A DNA stretch of 64,000 nt. It comes from Prostheceraeus crozeri (taxonomy: Eukaryota > Platyhelminthes > Polycladida > Euryleptidae). The first letter of the stretch is position 1. Each line of letters begins with the position of its first letter. The stretch lies in contig CAJQUW010009222.1 in NCBI GenBank assembly GCA_907163375.1, positions 62,001 through 126,000 of the forward strand, written 5' to 3'. A program made the position numbers and the translations under genes. Below the pieces are notes generated by a model. That model was not told the DNA's origin. It ran no database searches and saw only the letters and a list, made by a program, of their open reading frames with translations. This document shows, in pieces, positions 55,206 through 64,000 of the stretch.

Positions 55206-57836
55206 TCAGGCAAAGCGAATAAAAGAATTTTGGAAGCGCATTGTTCTTGATCTGAGTTTTCTGTTCCGACTACCAAGTCTTTCACTATGTCGAGTTTCTT
55301 CGCTATCGTGAATAAGATGTAATGGGTGTTCCTCATCTTCTGCCTTTAATGCTAATTGCTCGGCCGTTCGCAAACAGAAGCTGGTAATATCCTCTGAACA
55401 GCTAAAACCGAACAACTTGCACAATCGCTTTTCAAGGCTAGCAATATGTCTGAATCTCGAGGCAGTGATGTTGCACCACGCGGGATAAGCATATGTCAAG
55501 ATAGATCTTATCATGGTCACGTACACGGTTCGGAGCAATTGGTGGTTATTCGGCGAAATTTGCTTTAGGCAGTGTAGTAGATAAATTCGGCGTCTAGCTT
55601 TCGAAAGTGTGTGGTCGAGATGCTGTTGCCAATTGAGCTTGTTGTCAAGAACAATTCCCAGAAGTTTGGCAGAGCTAACTTCCTCAATAATGGTTGATGA
55701 TTCTGGGTCACAGAGAGCTGAAAGGTTGAGGGCCTTCTTAGTATTGAAGTTCATTACCTTGGTTTTCATATAGTTCAAATGCATGCCATGCTCATGAGAC
55801 CATGTCAGTGTATGATTCAGCTCCTCACTGAGCTTATCGTCCTCGACTTCGCGAATGCAGTGCAGCACTGATATGTCATCTGCAAATTTTACCAGGGTGG
55901 AGTTTCCAAACTTTGGCTCCAAGCTGTCCATTGCTAAGGCAAACAACAATGGAGCTAACACGCCTCCCTGAGGGACTCCACTTGTGGCTCTAAACCACAA
56001 TGAATAGTTACCATTGCATTTAATTCTTTGTTCTCGCACAGACAGATATGATGCAATCCAGAGCAACAGTTCTTTTGGAGCATTTTTGTCAATCAAGGAT
56101 TGTAGAATAACCTGATATGGTATTCTGTCAAATGCCTTGCTGTAATCCAACATCAGAAGTCTAACGGCTCCTGGAGTGTCTAGATGGGATAAAATACGAT
56201 GAATCGTGTAGGTGAGTGCCGTCACAGTTCCTTGACCAGTCCTTGGTACAAAGGCGAATTGAGTTGGTCCAATTGGTGAAACGCTCTGGTAAAGCCACTT
56301 TTTCAAAACAAGCTTCTCGATCACTTTAGAAAGAATCGGTAGTAAAGAAATAGGGCGATAATCAGTAAGTTTAGGTTGGCTGACTTTTGGGATAGGCACA
56401 ACATTAGCCCTCCTCCAACAAGTTGGCATCACACCGGTAGCAAGACTTAAATTAATCACATGTTGGATAGAAGGAGCCAGTATATCAGCAAAGTCCCGCA
56501 ATACCCAAAAGGGAACTTCATCAGGTCCTGGTGAGCCTTTTTTCAGATGGATCAAAATGTTAAATACTTCGTTCTGAGTGACAGATAAGGGTGCATTATA
56601 TGGCATGGTATCCAATTGCTCAAGAATGCCATCAATGTCAGAGGGGACAAATGTTTGTGAAAATACTTCAAGCATATCATTGACATTGACTTGAGTTGGC
56701 TTTTTCTTGTGATGAATTAGTTCATTAACTGCTTTCCATTTTCGTGAGTTGCTGTTACTGTTGTTGCAAGGCACAGAATTGAGAAAATTTCTCTTCAAGT
56801 CACGAATATGAGCAATTACTGTATCACGCAGTCTCAGATATTTGAGATGTTTTCTTTCTGCATAGGCCCGATCGCGTGCGTTTATAAGAAGCTTTAATGA
56901 TGGTTTGACCCATGCCTTGTCGTCATTACGAAGCCGGAGAGTCTTTAAGGGAAACACAGAATTATATAGTTCAGATAATCCGTCTGTTAATACACGTGCT
57001 GCTTCATCAGTGTCGCATTCGAACATAACACTCTCGAGGAAACTTGATGTCGCAGTCAAAGCCTCTCTGAATCTGGCACAGCTGGCTGGTAGCTTTTTCC
57101 GATATTGTATCTTTGTAACACGTGGACGTGGGTATTTGTTCGATGCCTTGCAATGAACTACATTGTGGTCAGAGCGAGCCAAGGGTGGGAGCACACATGT
57201 ATCGCTATAAGCTTCCTTGCAATCTGTGAGAACAAAGTCCAACTGAGCACCACAGCGAGTATGAAAATCAAACAAGCTGCTTGTACCGAGGAGCGCATTA
57301 ATTTGGGGAACTCGGGCAGCCAAACCATTGAAGTCACCACATATCAGCACACTGGAAACCGAATGATGATTTCGACCATGTGCTACAATATCTATTAGAA
57401 TGTCGATAACCGCATCGTGAAGAGGGGAACTTCCCCAATAAGGATGATATAGAGCAATCACCAGCACATTAGAATCAATAATGAACGTCAAGAATTCGGA
57501 TTTCAGCGCTTTGTGAGATGTATTGATTGCCGGGATGCAGTCACAGCTACGTATGTCATGATTGTCTGAACAATATACCAGTATGCCTCCACCAGGGCTG
57601 CCTCGATCCTTTCGAATTTGCTGATAATTAGGAATGATGAGCCAGGATGTGTCGGTAGTATCGTCAAGCCACGTTTCACAAACAATTGCTATTCCAGGTT
57701 TGATGGAGCGAAGTCGCAGGGAAAATTCGTCGAATTTGTTCCTTAATGAGCGGGCGTTGGTGAGAACTATCGAAGGATGACGGATCACTCGTGTTCTGCA
57801 TTTCTTTTTTGTATGGCGTTTGATATTGATTAACAC
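55206..57836 (-). CDS. LINE ORF2: AP endonuclease and reverse transcriptase
   Basis: 876 codons. Endonuclease: IVLTNARSLRNKFDEF near the N-terminus, CETWLDD about 53-59, ICGDFNGLAARVP about 165, catalytic SDHNVVH about 220. RT: PGPDEVPFWVLRDF about 430, YRPISLLPILSKVIEKLVL about 485, LDYSKAFDRIPYQ about 560, SGVPQGGVLAPLLFAL about 610, catalytic FADDISVL about 640, KLLGIVLDNKLNWQQHLD about 700. It copies its RNA onto nicked target DNA. No internal stop, so this copy is recent. The frame opens about 45 bases before the GTG at 57836 and has no ATG there, which suggests either initiation by another route or a frame break from the upstream segment 58257-57676. Confidence 0.85.
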   Translation of the reverse strand: MLINIKRHTKKKCRTRVIRHPSIVLTNARSLRNKFDEFSLRLRSIKPGIAIVCETWLDDTTDTSWLIIPNYQQIRKDRGSPGGGILVYCSDNHDIRSCDCIPAINTSHKALKSEFLTFIIDSNVLVIALYHPYWGSSPLHDAVIDILIDIVAHGRNHHSVSSVLICGDFNGLAARVPQINALLGTSSLFDFHTRCGAQLDFVLTDCKEAYSDTCVLPPLARSDHNVVHCKASNKYPRPRVTKIQYRKKLPASCARFREALTATSSFLESVMFECDTDEAARVLTDGLSELYNSVFPLKTLRLRNDDKAWVKPSLKLLINARDRAYAERKHLKYLRLRDTVIAHIRDLKRNFLNSVPCNNSNSNSRKWKAVNELIHHKKKPTQVNVNDMLEVFSQTFVPSDIDGILEQLDTMPYNAPLSVTQNEVFNILIHLKKGSPGPDEVPFWVLRDFADILAPSIQHVINLSLATGVMPTCWRRANVVPIPKVSQPKLTDYRPISLLPILSKVIEKLVLKKWLYQSVSPIGPTQFAFVPRTGQGTVTALTYTIHRILSHLDTPGAVRLLMLDYSKAFDRIPYQVILQSLIDKNAPKELLLWIASYLSVREQRIKCNGNYSLWFRATSGVPQGGVLAPLLFALAMDSLEPKFGNSTLVKFADDISVLHCIREVEDDKLSEELNHTLTWSHEHGMHLNYMKTKVMNFNTKKALNLSALCDPESSTIIEEVSSAKLLGIVLDNKLNWQQHLDHTLSKARRRIYLLHCLKQISPNNHQLLRTVYVTMIRSILTYAYPAWCNITASRFRHIASLEKRLCKLFGFSCSEDITSFCLRTAEQLALKAEDEEHPLHLIHDSEETRHSERLGSRNRKLRSRTMRFQNSFIRFA

Positions 57837-58257
57837 TTTTTGTCGGTCGTTGTGTGGTTTTTTGTGTGTTGCGTTTGTGTCTTACGCGCCACGATAATTC
57901 TTGGTCATCAGCTGATGTATCAGCTGGGTTGATAGATAAGGGTTGAGGGCGACGATAGGTGACACGAACGGGAATGGCAAATGACGCAGCTTCGTAGGTC
58001 TCTTGCAAGGAGTTGGGAGAAGAGATCACAGTAGCTGAGGCCGGTGGGTGATCAGACGTAGCGATGGCAATATTAGGGAGAGCACCAAAATAATTGCGAC
58101 GGAGAATTCCGAAGTGCCACAGACGGCGTCTTACTTTTCTTCCCAAAGGACACGCGTCAGAGCCATGTAAATGGACTAGTGGGCGACATGCCAAGAGTGC
58201 AGAGCGAGAGTAAACAATCCGGGGAGAGGAATCGCAAGGCGAAGCGGGTTTGGCCAT
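57676..58257 (-). CDS. LINE 5' coding segment overlapping ORF2 in another frame
   Basis: 193 codons from MAKPASPCDSSPRIVYSRSA. The stretch YSRSALLACRPL...LWHFGILRR resembles the conserved pre-endonuclease region of CR1/L2 ORF2 proteins, so it is likelier the true N-terminus of ORF2 shifted by one frame near 57850 than an ORF1. It overlaps the large frame by about 160 bases. ORF1 of this element is not recognised. Confidence 0.5.
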   Translation of the reverse strand: MAKPASPCDSSPRIVYSRSALLACRPLVHLHGSDACPLGRKVRRRLWHFGILRRNYFGALPNIAIATSDHPPASATVISSPNSLQETYEAASFAIPVRVTYRRPQPLSINPADTSADDQELSWRVRHKRNTQKTTQRPTKSVNQYQTPYKKEMQNTSDPSSFDSSHQRPLIKEQIRRIFPATSLHQTWNSNCL

Positions 58258-58560
58258 GAACTAAGGGGACCAAGAGGAACACACAGACGAGCGATGAGTC
58301 AGCTGAAGTCCCCAAACGATGATGAAATCCTTGGTGAATGCATAGTAAATATCGGTATGTCAGTAATCGTAAAACATACAATTTGTAAGGTTTGAGTAGA
58401 TGCGTAAGATAGGCAATAAGGCAGATGGAGGATGTAGCAGCAATACAAGGTCAGTGAGGTAGAAAGATAGATATTTTCGGAGAATAGCAAGCAAAATTGG
58501 AGAAGTGACGACGAGGAATAGTTAAGACGGGGAAAACGAGGAGCGCGAGACGACCGCACG

Positions 58561-58800
58561 CTGGCTCGCTAAAACTGAAATTAGATATTAGAAATTAGAA
58601 ATTAGATGTATAAATTTTGAATGATAATGAGGCTGAGAAGTCTCAATGACACCAAAGTCTGACTCTACAGGATGAGAGGATGCCAACGATGTAGATTTCG
58701 ACTGTATTCGACACTATTTCACATATTTTCGACAGATGCACACTTGCACAGGAGACGAGAATCACAACCAACCAGAACGACCGACCGATGATAGTTATTC
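58561..58800. other. spacer between two LINEs; short AT repeat
   Basis: Contains ATTAGATATTAGAAATTAGA-type simple repeat at about 58578-58608. Nothing else recognised. Confidence 0.4.
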
Positions 58801-59950
58801 ATCGTTCTATTCACGACCATTCACGTAGGTCGGCATCCACTTCTTTGAGGTTTCCCGTCATTCTGATGTAACTGCACACGAGGACGTGATCGGTGGTCAT
58901 TGATGCTCCACATGTGCATTTGTCATCCGCCGTGGCTCCAATTGAGTGCAGAAATGATTTGCAACGCCTGTATCCGGTTCGTATGCGATTCAGGAGGACC
59001 CATTGGTGTCGCGGTAGAACGTATCCAGTTGTCTGTAAAGAGGGAATGGGATGATATAGGTCTTTCCACTTATGATGCACTGTTGTTCCTCCTTATCGGT
59101 TGAGTTTTTTCATTTGGTCGGAGAGAATCCTCCTTGATTTGAGTCTTCTGCTTTCTGTTTGTTGACTTGTCATGTGATGTTGCACTAGGTGAGTTGGATC
59201 GCTGATGGATTTCATGGCAAGTTTTATGCAAGACTCTTTTCTTCGGATATCAGGAGAGATTCCAAAGCATAGACAGCTCATTAACGGGGGTCGGAACAAT
59301 GGTGCCGGAGATAAAGCGCATTTCGTTGTTAAGAGCGCAGTCGATTTGATGCACACTTGCGCTTCTGTTTCATTCAGGGGTACAGTACTCAGCGACAAAG
59401 TAGCAAAGTGATAATGCCGATGTGCGCAGAGAATGAAGGTCTGTTCCCCAGTAGATGCCCGCTAATCAACGTAGAAGGTTGCATCTTTCTTGGACTTTTT
59501 ATGCAGTCATCTTGAGATGTTCTCGATATGTCAGCGATCAATCTAGAGCTATACCGAGATATTTAGGGTTGGATTGGAGTGGTATCGCGATGTTGTTCAG
59601 AGATACTTTAAGTTGGTAGTTGGCTAGCCGGTTGGCGAGGTGAAAGGCACTGCTTATAGTCTTCGAAGCATTGAGTTTCAGGCGCCATGTATACAGGTAT
59701 TCGTTAAGGGTGTTGAGATCCGTCGTCAGAGTATTTTCTTTGTTTAAGAAGTTCTTGTTTGACGCCATGATGGGTATGTCGTCTGCATAGATGTATTTCT
59801 TGCTGATGGTTTCGGGGATGTCGGATGTATAAAGGTTGAATATGACTGGAGCGAGGACGGATCCTTGTGGCAATCCATTCTTCAATTTTCGTTTGCCTGC
59901 TTTTTTCTCGCCAAGGTAGAGCGTGAATGAATACCTTGTAAGCAAAACCA
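58801..59950 (-). mobile_element. Jockey-type LINE fragment, RT 3' half to C-terminal zinc region
   Basis: Minus strand in order: RKLKNGLPQGSVLAPVIFNL, catalytic YIYADDIPIMASN (about 59790), LYTWRLKLNASKTISSAFHL, NPKYLGIALD (to 59538), then decayed middle parts (59400-59100), then WVLLNRIRTGYRRCKSFLHS, CTCGASMTTDHVLVC (to about 58811). The last motif is the conserved C-terminal Cys/His region after RNase H in Jockey-like elements. 5'-truncated near 59950, which is typical of LINE insertion, and broken into frames. Confidence 0.8.
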
Positions 59951-60949
59951 CTGTGAAAAATAAGAATAGTACATAATAAATATAAATACTAAGATTAATC
60001 AAATTATAGGTATCCTGCGTAAACATATGAGTAGAATAGGAAAAAAATATTGACAGCTTACGAGAAATCCTGCCGGTCCGCCACACTATGTGTTGGGCTG
60101 TGCAGTATATTTAATTGTGACATCTGCTTATATGATTACCATCTGAATCTGCATGTCTGGTCACTCATATGTTTACAGCTGTCATGATTGTGTAAGAATA
60201 AGATTCAATGCTTTGATTGAGAGGACGATGGAGTTGAAGACATCGATTAGTGAAAAGAATTTGATCCCTTCAAAGGATCCATGTGGCGTTACCTAAAGGT
60301 TAAAGGGAGGAACAAGTAAAACAACTTATGCTGTCTCCTCCTATTTCTTTGCGTCTAATTATCTGTTTTATTTCAAATTTTTCTCGGAAAATTTAAGTCA
60401 ATGATTTCTGTTCAATATTTGACAGTCTCTATAATACCAGTAAGCCTGCTGAGTAGGCCTATGCAACTTTATCCCAATCGCTTTACAAAGAGTCTGTAAA
60501 GTATAAGTCTCGGAAACACGGTTTAAAGCAAAAAAAGAAGTTGTGTTTCTGGTAAGCCTTAGAATTCACTGAATCACATTTCACTTTCATATTTTTCAAA
60601 ATGATGGATGAAATGTCCGAATCAGTCCCGGGATTGAGTCGAATCGTTAGCATGCTATTACAAAGCATAGATATATGTATAGATATGAAATGGAACAGAT
60701 AGATCTGCTCCAAGGATCCTCACGCCGATCCTATAACCCGGGTACCAAGTCTCAAAGCAAATAGTTTGTGGAAGACCGACTTCGTTATTACAACTTTCTC
60801 AATTCCACAGAGCAAGATACGCACAGACAAGTTGCAAAAGTCAAAGTGAACATAACAGGCAAAGTACGTGACTACAGAACACTCATCGATTGACAGACAA
60901 GAATGACAGAGATTCGGATGCATTGTTAAAGACTGACAAACATTTTTAT
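59951..60949. other. no gene recognised
   Basis: AT-rich, short frames only. Confidence 0.4.
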
Positions 60950-60950
60950 G

Positions 60951-61465
60951 TCATGTTGAAAGCTGTCTTTGACAATACCGGATGACGCGACTGCTACAAC
61001 GACTAAATGGAACAATAGGATGAAGATCAGACACTTTGTTCAATTCTTGATTGAGGCCATGTGGGTACAAAGTATTCAATTTTGTAATCCAACTGCTCTC
61101 TTTTTTCAGCCTCCTCTTTTCACTTGGACAATGTTCCAACACAACAAACGCAAAGTCCGACATCGTACAAGATTCAATAAAATGTTTGGACAATAAAAAG
61201 TTTTTATATTGCGCAAGTGTTCGGCTATTCTTCAAGTGTTCACACAGTTGGTCTCGAAGTCTGGCCGACATACTGCACTTTGCAACGTTTACATAAAATC
61301 AAATATACTACATTTTCAGATTTACAGGTAAGTCTATGCACAATTAAAAACTTGTTATTATTTACAGTATTACCAACAGACTTTGTACAGAGTCCAAAAG
61401 AACAAACAGCGCAATTACACGGAAAAGAAGCCCGTTTCGATATATATTATATGTCAATAGCATGG
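60951..61465 (-). mobile_element. Penelope-like element C-terminal fragment (GIY-YIG)
   Basis: Minus strand. A cysteine linker (FPCNCAVCSFGLC, about 61430) is followed by a GIY-YIG start ENVVYLILCKRCKVQYVGQ (about 61290), then LLSKHFIESCTMSDFAFVVL, EHCPSEKRRLKKESSWITKL and NTLYPHGLN, the usual C-terminal signature of PLE nucleases (HF...D, E..WI..L.T..P.GLN). At least one frame change. The reverse transcriptase is absent. Confidence 0.75.
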
Positions 61466-62627
61466 GATACCAGGAGGGATGATAATCCCGGGATTCCTTG
61501 AGTTTGTGCAAATCCCTAAATCTAATTAATTAATTATTTTGGTTGTTATTTGTAAGTTTTGGAAGTAATTTGTAGATGTTTTACTGCTTCTCGTGGAAAA
61601 TGAATAGATTTTCGAATACTTCTCGATATCTTTCTTTGAATCACTAATTCTGTATCCTATGTATTACAATTGTGTCAGCATACTTGTATGTGTGATTATA
61701 TGCTTGCGCCCTTTATGTTTTATTATCATATGTGCCTACAGGGTAGAGATTCCACAATCACGGAAAATCTCCGTCGCTGGATTCCAGGGTTGAGTAGAAT
61801 AGTAAATATGCAATGACAAAGCGCATGTGCATGTTACGGAGACGTGGGAATAGCAGACAGTCGGAGCTGCCACTGCCAAAGTTAGTTTAGGCTACACTGT
61901 GCAATATCGCAATTGACAAGTCGACTTAAAGTATATTCCGCTTCATGCACAAATTGAAAACGGCCACGTTGAGAGTAACAGGGAACAGCTGCGAATTCTA
62001 TTTTGTACTTTCGATCTGTAGTTTTATGACATTCGGATTGGTAGAGTGAAGAACCGGGATTAGAACCTGTCTTCAAACTCCCGACTTTTCTTGATCCCTA
62101 GATTCTGTATTACGAACTCTGACCCGGGATCGGATTGACAAAGCATAAGCAATCCGGCTGTACGCAGAATGCCAAGAGAATCAAAATTACAACTATTTCC
62201 TCAGTGATTTGCACTAACACACTTAGATTTCAAAATCCCAAGTTCGGGATTGCGCGATTGAAGAATCTTTTATATGCCTTTTTACCGCAAGCTACGAATA
62301 ATTGTAATTTATGTATTTTCAGCATATTATCAAATTTTTCCAGTATTTTCAGCATGTCCTCAGGTCCTACTATGCGTATTGAACCTTTTGCTATGCAATG
62401 TAACTTTTTGCAGGCCTGTGATTAGCTTATTAGAAAAATTGAGGATTTTTTTTGAAAAATTTGAGGAATGTAAACGGAGCCTAATATAATAATTGCAAGA
62501 AAAACTCCAAATTTTTACAGGGATTTTGGGCCAAACTTCATGAAAAAAGTCATGAAGAAGGCAACCCCAGAGTTGACCACACTCCACACACTTTTTGAAG
62601 TTATATGTATTACAAAAGGATATTGGC
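61466..62627. other. no gene; weak tRNA-like B box on the minus strand near 62055
   Basis: On the minus strand GACAGGTTCTAATCCCGGTT at about 62050-62070 resembles a pol III B box, possibly of a SINE head. No convincing A box at the right distance. Otherwise nothing. Confidence 0.3.
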
Positions 62628-63980
62628 CTGGGGGTCGTAACTAGAAAGTGTCATAAGTGCTAAGTTCTAAGTCATGTAATATATGACAACGATTTAAGAC
62701 TGTAACTCAAAATTGTGCTAAGTTCTAAGACATAAGTCCTAAGTTCGATAGTCATAAGTTACAATTTATGACAAAGTGTAACTCGAAAATATCTTAAATT
62801 ATACCTGCATGTGCTAAAAGTCCTAAGTTAGTGAATTTTGTATGAAGGAAAAAGTTGTTTGTTATATTAGCTCAACGCTTTCTATTAACTACAGCATATA
62901 TAATTCGCAACGTTAACGATATACATAACCACATCTATTAAAGGAACACTTCACAAAGTTGTTGTCTTACAAGTCGCCCTCCTCGATGAGAATCCTCCAC
63001 AGCGTGGTGCCGCAACTGTATCCGGTCATGACGCTCACGGTCAACAGCCTGTTCATATCCATCTGGTATAGGAAGGTTCCTATCAATTGCAAGATTGTGG
63101 AGTACGAAACATGCTATAATCACTTTACAGGCTCTTTTATGATGTAGTTGAATAGAGCCACCACTTCTGTCCAGACAACGAAACCGGGATTTGAGTATTC
63201 CGGAAGAACATTCAATCTTGACTCTCGCTCGTTTGATCGCTGTATTCAATCTGCGTTCTATTTGAGTTTCGGTTGGCTCAGGTAGCGGTATGATGAGATA
63301 CGGTCTAAGTGGATAACCTGAATCTCCCACTATGTAGGCATCTCGAAACTCACCATGAGAGAATCTTTCTTTGAGTGCACATTGTTCCCATATGAAACTG
63401 TCATGTGATGAGCCCGGCCAACGAACAACGATGTTTGTAAATTTCATTTTAGCGTCACAGATTGCCTGAACATTTATGGAGTGAGTTCCCTTTCTGTTCA
63501 CAAAAACGTCTTCATTCAGGGTTGGATGCCTTATATTGACATGTGCACATTCTATAACGCCGTATTTTATCTACCGTATAGCCGTATTAGTTGAAATATA
63601 TGATAGTGTTAGGAACATTGTGTTTTTAATTCATTTTGCAGTTATTCAAGGAAAATTACAGAACACATTGACAAGATAGTACAGGGGGTAGGCAGTACTA
63701 AATATTTGTCCTAACTTATGACAATTCCAATGAAAAATTGACTTCTGACAGTTTTCAGTTACACCGTGTATCCTAAGATAAGAACTATCTTAAGTTCTAA
63801 ATCATAAGTTATGACTTAAGACTTATGACAATTTCCAGTTACACTTTTAGCAACCACTGTCATAACTTAGTATAGTGTTCTAAGTTACGACATATGACAC
63901 TTTTGAGTTACACATATGTATTAACCTAATACTTAGGATAAAACTTAGCACTTATGACACTTTCAAGTTACGACCCCCTG
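62628..63980 (-). mobile_element. PIF/Harbinger element with CTG target duplication
   Basis: Element 62631-63977 with inverted ends GGGGTCGTAACTNGAAAGTG then TCATAAGTGCTAAGTT, flanked by CTG on both sides (62628-62630, 63978-63980), the 3-bp CWG-type duplication known for some Harbingers. The subterminal zones are filled with CATAAGT/CTAAGTT words in both orientations. Inside is a partial transposase on the minus strand. The second Harbinger gene (Myb-like) is absent, so it is a deletion derivative. Confidence 0.85.
62938..63570 (-). CDS. Harbinger (HARBI1-like) transposase, C-terminal part
   Basis: Minus strand, about 210 codons: GVIECAHVNIRHPTLNEDV, then VNRKGTHSINVQAICDAKMK, WPGSSHDSFIW, YIVGDSGYPLRPYLIIPLPE, RARVKIECSSGILKSRFRCL, and FVLHNLAIDRN. 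These follow the DDE_Tnp_4 nuclease: the second D in VGDSGY and the final E in VKIECSSGILK are present, but the first D (usually I-D-C/G-T-H) reads E in IECAH. The usual 350-400 aa protein is truncated at its N-terminus. It probably cannot transpose alone. Confidence 0.8.
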   Translation of the reverse strand: MKYGVIECAHVNIRHPTLNEDVFVNRKGTHSINVQAICDAKMKFTNIVVRWPGSSHDSFIWEQCALKERFSHGEFRDAYIVGDSGYPLRPYLIIPLPEPTETQIERRLNTAIKRARVKIECSSGILKSRFRCLDRSGGSIQLHHKRACKVIIACFVLHNLAIDRNLPIPDGYEQAVDRERHDRIQLRHHAVEDSHRGGRLVRQQLCEVFL

Positions 63981-64000
63981 GTCATAATTACTTTCCGCGT

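Larger units (their letters stand above)
55086..58560 (-). mobile_element. non-LTR retrotransposon (CR1/L2/Jockey group), nearly complete ORF2
   Basis: Minus strand, 3' tail (ATT)n at 55086. ORF2 at 57836-55206 is open for 876 codons with endonuclease and reverse transcriptase. A 5' segment (58257-57676) in another frame carries the PRIVYSRSALLACRPLVHLH-type region usually found just before the endonuclease. The 5' end is not sharply defined; sequence to about 58560 has no other assignment. Confidence 0.8.

Noticed and set aside
62040-62110. SINE or tRNA gene on the minus strand
   Set aside because: Only a B-box-like sequence; no A box at the right spacing and no cloverleaf.

Overview
This is an AT-rich piece of a metazoan (invertebrate-type) nuclear genome. 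It has no bacterial gene layout. The grounds are consensus GT/AG introns, vertebrate/invertebrate-style LINEs, Penelope-like elements (PLEs), a THAP/P-element transposase, a BED-finger hAT, a PIF/Harbinger element, gypsy-type LTR elements and many minisatellites. The species cannot be named from the sequence. The mix of abundant PLEs, LINEs and a retroelement type I associate with aquatic invertebrates only hints at such a host.

Layout. 1-13.1 kb is a three-level nest: a Ty3/gypsy-type LTR element (1451-13097, TSD ATAAG) has its 3' LTR split by a DNA element (5926-13060, 10-bp TSD ACCTAACGCT), which itself carries a second, reverse-strand gypsy-type LTR element with identical LTRs (7095-11227). 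13.1-16.9 kb holds a tRNA-like sequence and a LINE remnant. 17.0-40.2 kb is one host gene on the + strand. Its five coding exons (16998-17010, 17895-18792, 30277-30522, 34988-35041, 39872-40212) are all joined by phase-1 introns and encode about 516 residues: four tandem ubiquitin-like folds, a coiled coil, a proline-rich linker and a fifth ubiquitin-like fold. One extra base in a G4A4 run breaks the frame in exon 2. Its introns are packed with insertions: three minisatellites, a 1.5-2 kb direct repeat pair flanking a P-element-like transposase, two PLE copies (one with long inverted repeats), a reverse transcriptase element and a BED-hAT element.

40.2-64 kb is mostly transposon-derived: a LINE endonuclease remnant; a PLE (about 44.0-48.3 kb) in which a 68-bp stretch of its own reverse transcriptase gene has expanded into 19 tandem units; a 21-bp-repeat element; two weak host-like exons; a 35-bp satellite of 24 almost identical units; a LINE with an 876-codon open ORF2 (minus strand); a second LINE fragment; a PLE tail; and a PIF/Harbinger element with CTG target duplications.

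The unifying observations are the newly assembled multi-ubiquitin-like gene, which I could not match to a named family, and a repeated small RNA-like motif (CTGANGAT, stem-loop, GAAA) seen four times near PLE-type sequence. All calls are from reading the sequence; no database search was possible.
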